A program made the translations under genes and the position numbers. This document shows, in pieces, positions 1-8,226 of a stretch of 64,000 nucleotides of DNA. Numbering within the stretch: position 1 is the first letter of the stretch; each line of letters begins with the position of its first letter. Source of the stretch: Bailinhaonella thermotolerans (GTDB lineage Bacteria > Actinomycetota > Actinomycetes > Streptosporangiales > Streptosporangiaceae); assembly GCF_003594875.1 (NCBI RefSeq), contig NZ_QZEY01000003.1:674308-738307 (forward strand), given 5' to 3'. Under the pieces are notes generated by a model. It made no database searches and was not told where the DNA came from. It was given only the letters and a program-made list of their open reading frames with translations.

Positions 1-32
1 GCTAAAGCCTTTCCCTTCGATCGGCGACACGC

Positions 33-47
33 GTGACGCTCCGTCAC
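33..47. promoter_or_regulatory. Short inverted repeat upstream of first gene
   Basis: The sequence GTGACG-CTC-CGTCAC forms a 6-bp inverted repeat about 45 nt before the first start codon. It could be an operator or a small mRNA hairpin. No protein partner can be named from the window. Confidence 0.25.
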
Positions 48-92
48 CCCCGGCCGCCGTACGTGCTACTGCTCGACCATGTGCGAGGTGCG

Positions 93-1274
93 ATGCGTGA
101 CACGGCGGGGGACCCCGGCGAGCGGGCGCGGCGCCCCGTGACGGCCGACGCCGTACGGCGGACCGCCGGCCTCACCGTGACCCCCGTCGAGACCCGCGCC
201 GACCGGGCGGCCTTCCTCGGCCTGCCCTACCGGCTCCACCGCGGCAGCGCCCGCTGGGTCCCGCCGCTGCGCCGCGACGCCCGCGCGCTGCTCAGCCGCA
301 GCCGGAACCCGTTCTTCGAGTACGGCGAGGTCGCCCTGTTCCTCGCGCGGCGCGGCGGTGAGCCGGTGGGGCGGGTCGCGGCGGTGAGCAACCCCCGCCA
401 CACGGAGTTCCACGGTTCGCCCGACGGGTTCTTCGGCCTGTTCGAGTGCGCCGACGACCTGCTCGCGGCGGACGCCCTGCTGGAGACCGCCGCGGACTGG
501 CTGCGCCGGCGCGGCCTGACCTCGATGTCGGGGCCGGTGAACTTCTCCACCAACGACGAGTGCGGGATGCTCGTGGACGGGTTCGACCGGCGGCCGGCCG
601 TGCTCATGCCGTACAACCCGCCCTACTATCCGCTGCTGCTGGCCGAGTGCGGGTTCGGGGCCGCGATGGACCTGTGGGCGTGGGAGCGCGAGGTCGCCGA
701 ACCCGCCGACCCCCGCCTGGCGCGCGTCGCGGAGCGGCTGGCCTCGCACGTGCGGGTGCGGCCGGTGGACATGCGCGACTTCGACGCCGAGGTGGCCCGC
801 ATGCGCCGGATCTACAACGCGGCGTGGGAGTCGAACTGGGGCTTCGTGCCGATGACCGAGCGCGAGTTCTCGGCCCAGGCGCGGCGGCTGCGCCCGGTGG
901 TCCGGCCCGAGCTGGTGCTGATGGCCGAGGCGGACGGGGAGCCGGTGGGCTTCTGCCTCACGCTGCCGGACGTGAACCAGGCGCTGTACGCCGCCGGCGG
1001 CCGGCTGACGCCGCGCTCGGCGCTGCGCATGGCGTCGGCGATGCGCCGGATCGACGGCTGCCGGGTGGTGGCGACGGGCGTGCTGCCGGAGTTCCGCCGG
1101 CGCGGCGTCGAGGCGGTGATGTTCCTGCGCACGCTGGAGGCCGCGCGCGGGCTCGGCTACCGGACCGGCGAGGTGTCCTGGATCCTCGCCACGAACGCCG
1201 CCGCCAACAGCGCCGCGTCCGGGATCGGGTGCGCGCGGTCCAAGACGTACCGCATCTTCAAACGGGGGATCTGA
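93..1274 (+). CDS. GNAT-like N-acyltransferase
   Basis: A 393-residue protein of the GNAT acyltransferase superfamily, longer than a single GNAT domain (about 150 residues), so it probably has a duplicated or extended fold. The C-terminal half is the clearest: GVLPEFRRRGVEAVM near residues 329-343 resembles the acyl-CoA pyrophosphate-binding loop (R/Q-x-x-G-x-G/A). The substrate is unknown. I chose ATG at 93 over upstream GTGs because GAGG lies just before it and the extra residues look non-coding. The next gene starts on the base after this stop, so it belongs to a three-gene operon with an epimerase and an MMPL exporter. That suggests acylation of a product that is then exported, but this is inference. 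Confidence 0.72.
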   Translation: MRDTAGDPGERARRPVTADAVRRTAGLTVTPVETRADRAAFLGLPYRLHRGSARWVPPLRRDARALLSRSRNPFFEYGEVALFLARRGGEPVGRVAAVSNPRHTEFHGSPDGFFGLFECADDLLAADALLETAADWLRRRGLTSMSGPVNFSTNDECGMLVDGFDRRPAVLMPYNPPYYPLLLAECGFGAAMDLWAWEREVAEPADPRLARVAERLASHVRVRPVDMRDFDAEVARMRRIYNAAWESNWGFVPMTEREFSAQARRLRPVVRPELVLMAEADGEPVGFCLTLPDVNQALYAAGGRLTPRSALRMASAMRRIDGCRVVATGVLPEFRRRGVEAVMFLRTLEAARGLGYRTGEVSWILATNAAANSAASGIGCARSKTYRIFKRGI

Positions 1275-2243
1275 ATGAGCGGCCGCTACCTGGTCACCGG
1301 GGCCACGGGATTCGTCGGGCGGCGCCTGGTGGAGCGGCTGCTGGCCGAGGGGGCGCAGGTCACGGCGCTGGTACGGCGCACGCGCGGCCTCCCGCTGCCC
1401 GTCCGCGCGGTGATCGGCGACCTGGCGACGGGCGACGGGCTGGAGGAGGCCGTGCGCGACGCGGACCACGTCGTGCACCTGGCGGGGGTGGTCCGGGCCA
1501 GGAACGCCGCCGGATACTTCCGCGTCAACCACTACGGCACGTCGCTGCTGGTCCGCGCGCTGGCCCAGCGGCCCGTCCCGCCCCGCCTGGTGCTGTGCTC
1601 CTCGCTCGCCGCCGCCGGGCCCCGCCTCACCGGCCGGCCCGTCTCGCTGTACGGCCTGAGCAAGCGGGCCGGGGAGGACGTGGCGCGGGAGTACGCCGGC
1701 CGCGTCCCCACGATCATCGTGCGCCCGCCGATCGTGTACGGCCCGGGGGACCCGGCGCTGCTCCCGTCCCTCCTGCCGATGATCCGCCTCGGACTGGTCG
1801 CGAAGGCGGGGCTGGGTGAGCGGAGGTACTCCCTGATCCACGTGGACGACCTGTGCGAGGTGCTCATCGCGGCGGCGGAGCGGGGGAGGACGGTCCGCCC
1901 GGGCGATCCGTCGCACGGGGTCTACGAGGTGGACGACGGCCGGGAGTACACGTGGGCGGAGGTCTGCGCGGCCCTGGCCCGGGCGCTCGGCCGGCGGCCT
2001 CCCGTCGTGGTCCCCGTCCCGATCCCGCTGGTCAGGGCGGCGGCGTGGGCCGCGGAGGCCGGTGGCCGCACGCCCTGGCTCAACCGGGACAAGGTCAGGG
2101 AGATGACGGCGCGGGCCTGGACGTGCGACCCGGCCAGGGACGGGCATGACCTCGGCCTGCCCCCGCCGGTCTCCCTCCCGGCGGCCCTGGCCGCCCTCTT
2201 CGCGGCCGACCCCGCGGACGGCGTCCCGGGAGAGCGGGTTTGA
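1275..2243 (+). CDS. NAD(P)-dependent epimerase/dehydratase (extended SDR)
   Basis: A 322-residue extended short-chain dehydrogenase. The N-terminal Rossmann fold has the nucleotide-binding motif GATGFVG at residues 9-15. The catalytic YxxxK is Tyr126-Lys130, with serines at 109-110 as candidates for the third catalytic residue. Family members oxidise, reduce or epimerise nucleotide sugars, sterols or related substrates; this substrate cannot be read from sequence. ATG directly follows the acyltransferase stop, and its own stop overlaps the MMPL start (TGATG), so the three genes are probably translated together in the cytoplasm. Confidence 0.85.
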   Translation: MSGRYLVTGATGFVGRRLVERLLAEGAQVTALVRRTRGLPLPVRAVIGDLATGDGLEEAVRDADHVVHLAGVVRARNAAGYFRVNHYGTSLLVRALAQRPVPPRLVLCSSLAAAGPRLTGRPVSLYGLSKRAGEDVAREYAGRVPTIIVRPPIVYGPGDPALLPSLLPMIRLGLVAKAGLGERRYSLIHVDDLCEVLIAAAERGRTVRPGDPSHGVYEVDDGREYTWAEVCAALARALGRRPPVVVPVPIPLVRAAAWAAEAGGRTPWLNRDKVREMTARAWTCDPARDGHDLGLPPPVSLPAALAALFAADPADGVPGERV

Positions 2244-4822
2244 TGGCGGGGCGGCGCCGCCGCGGCCCCATCGGCGGTCTGGTACGGCGGCGCCGGCTCG
2301 TCCTGGCGCTCGCGGCGATCGGCCTGGTGGTGGCGTCGCTGTTCGGCCACGACGTGCACGACCGCCTGATCGTCGGCGGGGCGAACCCCGAGGGCGCCGA
2401 GTCGGAGCGGGCGAACGCCTGGCTGGCCCGGCACTTCGGCGCGGGCACGCCCCACCTGGTCCTGATCGCGCGGGCCGGCCGTCCCGTGGACGAGCCCGGC
2501 GTGGCGGCGGCCGGCCGCGGCCTCGCCGAACGGCTGCGCCGCGACCCCGAGGTCGCCCAGGTCACGTCGTACTGGACCACCCCGGCCCCCGCGCTCCGCT
2601 CCCGCGACGGCCGGGCCGGGCTCGTGCTCGTCCGGCTGCACGGCGACGAGGCCGAGGTCCCGTCGGCCGCCGCCCGCGTCGCCCCCGGCGTACGCGGCCG
2701 GCAGGGGCCGCTGACGGTCTCGGTCACCGGAGAGGCGCAGGTCAAGGTGGAGGCCGAGCGCCGCAGCGAGCAGGACCTCCGCCGCGCCGAGCTGGTCGCC
2801 GCCCCGCTGACCCTGCTGATCCTGCTCCTGGTCTTCGGCGGGCTGGTCGCCGCCGCGCTCCCGGTCCTCATGGGCCTGCTCGCGGTGACGGGCACCATGG
2901 CCGTCCTGCGCGTCCTGACCGACCTGACGCTGGTGTCGGTGTTCGCGATGAGCATCGCCACCGCCCTCGGCTTCGCCCTCGCCGTGGACTACAGCCTGTT
3001 CATCGTCACCCGGTACCGGGAGGAGCTGGCCCGCGGCCGCCCGCCGTACGACGCGATCGTGACCACGATGCGCACCACCGGCCGGGCCATGCTCTTCTCG
3101 GCGGCCACGGTCGTCCTCTCCCTGTCGGCGCTGCTGCTGTTCCCCGTCCCGACGCTCCGCTCCATCGCCTACGGCGGCATCACGGTCACGCTGCTGGCGG
3201 CCCTGAGCAGCCTGGTGGTCCTGCCCGCGCTCCTGTCCGTCCTCGGTCCCCGGATCGACGCGCTGCGGGTCCCCGGCCGGGTGATCACGCCGCGCGGCCC
3301 GGGGATCTGGGGGCGCACGGCCCGCGTGGTCATGCGGCGGCCGCTGCTGGTGGCCGTGCCGCTGACGGTCCTGCTGCTGGCGCTGGCGGCCCCGTTCACG
3401 CAGGTCAAGTTCGGCGTCTTCGACGACCGCCTGCTCCCGGCCGCCGCCCCCGCCGCGCAGACCGCGCAGACGCTCCGGCAGGACTTCGACGCCCAGGCCA
3501 CCGTGGGCGCGACCATGATCGCCCTCCCGGCCCTCAAGGGCCCGCACGCGGCGACCCACCTGGCGGCCTACGCGAGCAGGCTCACCGGGATCGAGGGCGT
3601 GCGCGAGGTCGCCACCGCCACCGGCACGTACCCCCGCCCCCGGCCCTGCGAGGGCGGCCGCCGCTCCCGCCTCCACGCCGTCAGCACCCAGGGGGAGCCC
3701 GGGGCGAAGCCCCGCCCGGCCTCCGCCGGCCGTACGGCGAAAGCGCTGAAGGCGGCGAAGGCGGCCGAGCCGGAGAAGGGGCCGGAGAAGGGGCCGGAGA
3801 AGGCTGAGCAGGCTGAGCAGGCCGCGAAGCCGGAGGAGACGGGGAAGACGGCGACGTCGGAGAAGGCGGCGAAGGCCCGGGATCGGGAGGAGCGCCGCGA
3901 GGCCGGCTCGCCGGGGGAGCGCGGCGCGCGGGCCGAACGGGCGGCGCGTGCGGGGGCGCCGGAACCCGGCGGCGGCCGGGGCCCCCGCGACGGCCGGGCG
4001 GGGGACGTCGCCGGGTGCGGGCCGATCGCCTCGGGCTGGGGCGGCTCGCGGTACATCGGGGCGGGCGGGGCCTGGGTGAGCGTGACGCTCGACGGCGAGC
4101 CGTACACCGCCGAGAGCGGGGCGGTGGTGGAGCGGATCCGGCGGACCGAGGCCCCGGGCCCGCTGCTGGTCGGCGGCCCGAGCGCCCAGCTCGTCGACAC
4201 CCGGGACGCGATCGGCGACCGCCTGGGCGCGGCGCTCGGCCTGGTGGCGGTGACGACCCTCGGCCTGATCCTGCTCCTCACCGGGAGCCCGGTGCTGGCG
4301 GTCAAGGCGCTGGTCCTCAACGCCCTCAGCCTCACGGTGACGTTCGGCGTGCTCGTCCACATCTTCCAGGAGGGCCACCTGCTCTGGATGGTGGGCGACG
4401 TGGCTGTGTCCGGCACGACCGACGTGCTGGTCCCCAGCCTGCTGTTCTGCGTGGCCTTCGGCCTCTCCCTCGACTACGAGGTGTTCCTCCTGTCGCGGAT
4501 CACCGAGGAGCACCGCAGGGTCCGGGACACCACCGAGGCGGTGGCCCTCGGCCTGGACCGCACCGGCAGGCTCTTCACCTCCGCCGCCGTGGTCTTCGCG
4601 GTGGTGATGATCTGCCTGGCCACCTCGGGCCTGGTCCTGCTGAAGATGGTGGGCGTCGGCCTGGCCCTGGCGGTCCTCCTGGACGCCACCTTGATCCGCG
4701 GTCTCCTGGTCCCCGCCGTGATGCGCCTGGCCGGCCCCGCCAACTGGTGGACCCCCTGGCCCGTCGCCCGCCCCCGGATCCCGCCGGCCCCGGCCCCCGC
4801 GCCCGTCCCCGCCCGGCCCTGA
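2243..4822 (+). CDS. MMPL/RND-family membrane transporter with charged insert
   Basis: An 859-residue inner-membrane protein of the MMPL family, which exports lipids and other hydrophobic products using ion gradients. Two homologous halves are visible, each with an extracytoplasmic domain followed by a helix bundle. The family signature DYSLFIVTRYREEL is near residue 249 and its counterpart LDYEVFLLSR near 741. It is longer than typical actinobacterial MMPLs (about 700-750) because of an insert near residues 465-598, rich in Ala, Lys, Glu and Arg with EKGPEKGPEK repeats, in the second extracytoplasmic domain. One cysteine lies near each edge of the insert and could pair. ATG at 2243 overlaps the preceding stop; the TTG one codon earlier is less likely. 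Confidence 0.88.
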   Translation: MAGRRRRGPIGGLVRRRRLVLALAAIGLVVASLFGHDVHDRLIVGGANPEGAESERANAWLARHFGAGTPHLVLIARAGRPVDEPGVAAAGRGLAERLRRDPEVAQVTSYWTTPAPALRSRDGRAGLVLVRLHGDEAEVPSAAARVAPGVRGRQGPLTVSVTGEAQVKVEAERRSEQDLRRAELVAAPLTLLILLLVFGGLVAAALPVLMGLLAVTGTMAVLRVLTDLTLVSVFAMSIATALGFALAVDYSLFIVTRYREELARGRPPYDAIVTTMRTTGRAMLFSAATVVLSLSALLLFPVPTLRSIAYGGITVTLLAALSSLVVLPALLSVLGPRIDALRVPGRVITPRGPGIWGRTARVVMRRPLLVAVPLTVLLLALAAPFTQVKFGVFDDRLLPAAAPAAQTAQTLRQDFDAQATVGATMIALPALKGPHAATHLAAYASRLTGIEGVREVATATGTYPRPRPCEGGRRSRLHAVSTQGEPGAKPRPASAGRTAKALKAAKAAEPEKGPEKGPEKAEQAEQAAKPEETGKTATSEKAAKARDREERREAGSPGERGARAERAARAGAPEPGGGRGPRDGRAGDVAGCGPIASGWGGSRYIGAGGAWVSVTLDGEPYTAESGAVVERIRRTEAPGPLLVGGPSAQLVDTRDAIGDRLGAALGLVAVTTLGLILLLTGSPVLAVKALVLNALSLTVTFGVLVHIFQEGHLLWMVGDVAVSGTTDVLVPSLLFCVAFGLSLDYEVFLLSRITEEHRRVRDTTEAVALGLDRTGRLFTSAAVVFAVVMICLATSGLVLLKMVGVGLALAVLLDATLIRGLLVPAVMRLAGPANWWTPWPVARPRIPPAPAPAPVPARP

Positions 4823-4831
4823 CGCGGTAGA

Positions 4832-4951
4832 CCCTGACCCGCCCGGCCCTGAGCCGCCCGGCCCTCACCCGCCCGACCCTGACCGGCTCGTCCTTGCCCG
4901 GCTCGTCCTTGACCCGCTCGTCCTCGACCCGCCGGGACCTGACCCGGCGGG
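4832..4951. repeat. Eight degenerate 15-bp tandem repeats
   Basis: Immediately after the MMPL stop, about eight units of exactly 15 bp follow one another, for example CCCTGACCCGCCCGG, CCCTGAGCCGCCCGG and CCTTGACCCGCTCGT. The units diverge gradually along the array. It lies between the convergent MMPL and threonine synthase genes. No convincing gene reads through it. Confidence 0.7.
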
Positions 4952-4982
4952 CCCCGCCGCGCGGGCCGTACGGCGGCGCGGA

Positions 4983-6044
4983 TCAGGTGAGGTCGAGGGC
5001 CCGGGCCACGGCACCCGTCGTGGGCGGGGTGGCGGTGGAGCCGGGGGCCGACAGGAGGGCGCTGTCGGGGTCCTTCAGGCCGTTGCCGGTGAGGGTGACG
5101 GCGACCGTCAGGCCCGGCGGCAGGAGGCCCCGGGCGTGCTGGTCGAGGAGGCCGGCCACGCCCGCCGCGGAGGCGGGTTCCGCGAAGATCCCGTCGTGGC
5201 GGGACAGGTCGCGGTAGGCGGCGAAGATCTGCTCGTCGGTCACGGCGGCGATGAGCCCGCCGGACTCGTCGCGGGCCGCGAGGGCGTCGTCCCAGGTGGC
5301 CGGGTTGCCCACGCGGATCGCGGTCGCGGCGGTCTCGGGGGAGGGCACGGGGCCGCCGTGGACGAAGGGGGCGGCGCCGGCGGCCTGGAAGCCCCAGACG
5401 CGGGGGAGCCGGGCGGCGGGCCCCTCCTTGAAGTACGTCCGGTATCCACCCCAGGTCGCGGTGATGTTGCCGCCGTTCCCGACCGGGAGGCAGTGGATGT
5501 CGGGCGCGTCGCCGAGCGCGTCCACGACCTCGTACGCCACGGTGCGCTGCCCCGACAGCCGCAGCTCGTTCCCGACCGAGTTGACCAGCGCCACCGGGTG
5601 CCGCGCGGCCAGTTCCCTGGCGATCCGCATGCAGTCGTCGAAGTTCCCCTCGACCTCGATCAGCCGCGCGCCGTACCGGAGCGTCTGCCCCAGCTTGCCC
5701 ATCGCGACCCGTCCCCGGGGCACGAGTACGGCCGACGCGAGCCCGGCCCGCGAGGCGTACGCGGCGGCGGACGCGCTGGTGTTCCCGGTGGAGGCGCAGA
5801 CGACCAGCTCGGCCCCGGCCTCGGCGGCCCGGCTGATCGCCACGGTCATGCCGCGGTCCTTGAACGACCCGGTCGGGTTGGCCCCCTCGACCTTCAGCCA
5901 CACGTCGCACCCCGTCACGGCCGACAGGTGCGCCGACCGCAGCAGCGGCGTGTTCCCCTCGCCCAGCGACACGGCGCGGGTGTTCTCGGTGACGGCCAGC
6001 CAACGCCGATACGGGCTGTCGATCAGCCCATTCCAGGTGCCCAT
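4983..6044 (-). CDS. thrC: Threonine synthase
   Basis: A 353-residue PLP-dependent enzyme converting O-phosphohomoserine to threonine. The motif NPTGSFKDRGM contains the PLP-binding lysine (Lys62), and a glycine-rich phosphate-binding loop (PVGNGGN) follows further on. I chose ATG at 6044 because a TAGGGT -10 element lies 7 nt upstream and the longer version would run into the divergent gene. The mRNA is therefore probably leaderless. It is divergent from an RpiR-type regulator that may control it. It is not beside hom or thrB here, so a dedicated role outside the main threonine operon is possible. Confidence 0.85.
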   Translation of the reverse strand: MGTWNGLIDSPYRRWLAVTENTRAVSLGEGNTPLLRSAHLSAVTGCDVWLKVEGANPTGSFKDRGMTVAISRAAEAGAELVVCASTGNTSASAAAYASRAGLASAVLVPRGRVAMGKLGQTLRYGARLIEVEGNFDDCMRIARELAARHPVALVNSVGNELRLSGQRTVAYEVVDALGDAPDIHCLPVGNGGNITATWGGYRTYFKEGPAARLPRVWGFQAAGAAPFVHGGPVPSPETAATAIRVGNPATWDDALAARDESGGLIAAVTDEQIFAAYRDLSRHDGIFAEPASAAGVAGLLDQHARGLLPPGLTVAVTLTGNGLKDPDSALLSAPGSTATPPTTGAVARALDLT

Positions 6045-6051
6045 GGGTCGA

Positions 6052-6095
6052 ACCCTAACATTCGTTTCATCGAGGCGTTCACATGTAACATTCGT
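6052..6095. promoter_or_regulatory. Divergent promoters with repeated TAACATTCGT
   Basis: The 10-mer TAACATTCGT occurs at 6056-6065 and again at 6086-6095, 30 bp (about three helical turns) apart. The first copy touches the reverse-strand -10 TAGGGT (6052-6057), 7 nt from the threonine synthase ATG. The second contains the forward -10 TAACAT (6086-6091), 8 nt from the regulator ATG. A dimeric regulator bound to both copies could control both promoters; the RpiR product is the obvious candidate. Confidence 0.55.
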
Positions 6096-6099
6096 GACC

Positions 6100-6933
6100 A
6101 TGGAGCCCGATCCGGTCGTCACCCGCCTCGGCGAGGTCTACCCCGACCTGCCCAAGGCCGAGCGAGCCATCGTCCGAGTGATCCTCGACGACTATCCGTA
6201 CGCCGCCCTCGGGTCCCTCCGCGCCCTGGCCGAGAGGGCCGGGGTGAGCCCGCCGACGGCCTCCCGGCTCTTCGCCCGCCTGGGCTACGAGAACTTCGCC
6301 GGCTTCCAGGCGGCGGTGCGCGCGACGGCCCGCGCCCAGGACCGGTCCCGGCTCCGCGACTACGTGACGCGGTCCCCCGACCCGCACCAGGCCGCCGACG
6401 ACCTGCGCACGGGCCTGGACCGCACGCTCGACGCCCTGCCCCGGCCCCTCCTGTCGGCGGCCGCCGCCCGCCTCGCCGAGGCCCACGCCGTCTGGGCCCT
6501 GGGCGGCCCGCTGAGCGAGCTGGCCGCCGAGTACCTGATCCGGCAGCTCGCGTCCCTGCGCCCCGACGCCCACCGGGTCCCCCAGGGCGTGCCGGCCCAG
6601 GCCCGCACCCTCGTGGATCTCACCCCCGCCGACGTGGTGGTCGCCTACGACTTCCGCCGCTACTCCGAGGAGACCGCCCGCTACGCCCGGGCCGCGAAGG
6701 CCCGGGGGGCGAGCCTCCTCCTCGTCACCGACGCCTGGGAGTCCCCCCTGTCCTCCGAGGCGGACCTCCTGATCCGCCTGCCCAGGGAGGCCGCCGGGCC
6801 CATCGCCCCACTCACCCACGAGATAGCCGTGACCGAGCTGCTCCTGGCCGCCGTCGCCACCCACCTGGCGTCCGCGCCCCGCCTGGCCGCCCTCGAATCC
6901 CTCACGCGCTCCCTCCTGCCCCCGTCACCCTGA
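6100..6933 (+). CDS. MurR/RpiR-family transcriptional regulator
   Basis: A 277-residue regulator with an N-terminal RpiR-type helix-turn-helix (about residues 1-80, including LRALAERAGVSPPTASRLF) and a C-terminal SIS domain (about 120-260). SIS domains usually sense phosphosugars. ATG at 6100 is 8 nt after a TAACAT -10 element, which points to a leaderless mRNA. The gene is divergent from threonine synthase with two identical 10-mers between them, so it probably autoregulates and controls that gene. A phosphorylated amino acid such as phosphohomoserine is a conceivable ligand, but this is speculation. Confidence 0.82.
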   Translation: MEPDPVVTRLGEVYPDLPKAERAIVRVILDDYPYAALGSLRALAERAGVSPPTASRLFARLGYENFAGFQAAVRATARAQDRSRLRDYVTRSPDPHQAADDLRTGLDRTLDALPRPLLSAAAARLAEAHAVWALGGPLSELAAEYLIRQLASLRPDAHRVPQGVPAQARTLVDLTPADVVVAYDFRRYSEETARYARAAKARGASLLLVTDAWESPLSSEADLLIRLPREAAGPIAPLTHEIAVTELLLAAVATHLASAPRLAALESLTRSLLPPSP

Positions 6934-7133
6934 CCCCGCCCCGCCGTACCGCCGCCCGAGACCGTCTCGCGGGCGTTTTCCGCTCCGCTTCTCCGCGGCG
7001 ATATCGCGATTTCTCCGCCTCTCGCGGGCGGGCCGGGTCGCGGGGCCGTGAACGGCGGACGGAAATCGCCGCTCCGCGCGACCGGAGGAAATCCGGGAAC
7101 GTTCCGAAGTGAGGGAGGTCCGGGGACCGGGCG

Positions 7134-7613
7134 TCAGGTGTCGTGGTGGAGATGGGTCCTCAGGTTGGCGAGGGCGTAGCGGGCCTCCTGGACGGCGTTG
7201 GCCGTGGCCCGGAGGTCCAGCGGGCGGCGGGCGCCGGAGAGGGTGGACCTGGCGGTGTCGTAGGCGTCGAGCGCGCTCTGCCAGGCCTGCCGCACCGCGG
7301 GGTTGTCCGAGGTGTCGCGGCCGTCGCCGAGGGCCCGGATCTCCTCGGCCAGCCGGTCCACGTCCTCCTCGGCGAGCCTGCGGGCGGTCTCGAACTCGGC
7401 GGCCTCGCGCGCGCGGCGGGCCTTGGCGCCCTTGATGACCAGGGCGGTGGGGATGAGGATGCCGGTGCCCAGGAGGAGGGCGACCACCACCAGGGCGATC
7501 ACACCGGTGCCCGGGCCGTCCGGCGCGCCCGTCGCGGCCCCGGGCGGCGCGACGCCTTCGAGCGTGGTGGTCGCGGACACGGTAACGCCGGTGAGCAGCG
7601 CCCGGAGTGGCAT
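7134..7613 (-). CDS. Small membrane protein sharing a tail module with the TPM-like neighbour
   Basis: A 159-residue protein with a likely N-terminal export segment, a membrane helix near residues 38-60 (VIALVVVALLLGTGILIP), then a charged coiled coil. Its last about 55 residues (SALDAYDTAR, then ANAVQEARYALANL) match the region ALDSYERAK to NALEEGRYALACVK in the large protein encoded at 8227-9618. The two therefore share an ancestral membrane-plus-coiled-coil module. ATG at 7613 is preceded by GGGGAG at good spacing; the longer upstream reading lacks support. Function unknown. Confidence 0.7.
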   Translation of the reverse strand: MPLRALLTGVTVSATTTLEGVAPPGAATGAPDGPGTGVIALVVVALLLGTGILIPTALVIKGAKARRAREAAEFETARRLAEEDVDRLAEEIRALGDGRDTSDNPAVRQAWQSALDAYDTARSTLSGARRPLDLRATANAVQEARYALANLRTHLHHDT

Positions 7614-7747
7614 GGTTATCTCCCCACAAAGGCCCCAGGTTGCCGTGGAGTCTAGATGAGGAAACCGTAATCCGCTCCCCTTAATCTGCATTTGGGGGTT
7701 AATGATGAAAGAAGTCCCTTATTTTTCCTCTTTCGGGCCGCCCGAAA

Positions 7748-8056
7748 TCATCCTTCGGGCGTGGTGAGCCGGTGCTGCCGGAGCCGGGCGTCCCGGATCG
7801 TGTCCGCGTGTACGGCTATCGCGAACAGGCTCGGCAGGAACACCAGCGCCGGCACCGCCAGGTGGACCCACCACGAGCCGGGCAGCAGCGCCAGCACGCC
7901 GCAGATCGGGAGGATCACCGTCAGCTCCCGGCCCAGCATCCGCCCGCGCCACCCCGCGTCGAGCAGCTCATGCCGCACCCAGTCCCGGTGGACGTCCGGG
8001 AGCCGGAACCCCAGGGCGAAGCGGAGCTTCCCCCACAGCCCCGGATCACCCGTCAT
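7748..8056 (-). CDS. Small membrane protein, DUF5313-like
   Basis: A 102-residue protein with a soluble N-terminus (KLRFALGFRLPDVHRDWVRH) and two membrane helices around residues 45-85. It resembles small actinobacterial DUF5313-type membrane proteins, whose role is unknown; that family assignment is from memory of the pattern. ATG at 8056 has GAGGAG about 8 nt upstream, favouring it over a GTG six codons earlier. It lies between two genes of the same strand with more than 100 bp on each side, so it may have its own promoter. Confidence 0.62.
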   Translation of the reverse strand: MTGDPGLWGKLRFALGFRLPDVHRDWVRHELLDAGWRGRMLGRELTVILPICGVLALLPGSWWVHLAVPALVFLPSLFAIAVHADTIRDARLRQHRLTTPEG

Positions 8057-8226
8057 GCCGCCGCTCCTCTCCACCTTGGTCGTACCCCCGAAGGGACCCC
8101 GTCGTACCCGCGAACTCGGCCGTACCCGCGAAAAGGGGACGGCCCCCCGGCGAGATGCCGGGGGGCCGTCCCGATGACCCTGAGCCGTACGGCGCGAGCG
8201 CCGGGCCGGGCGATCGTCCGGGCCGG

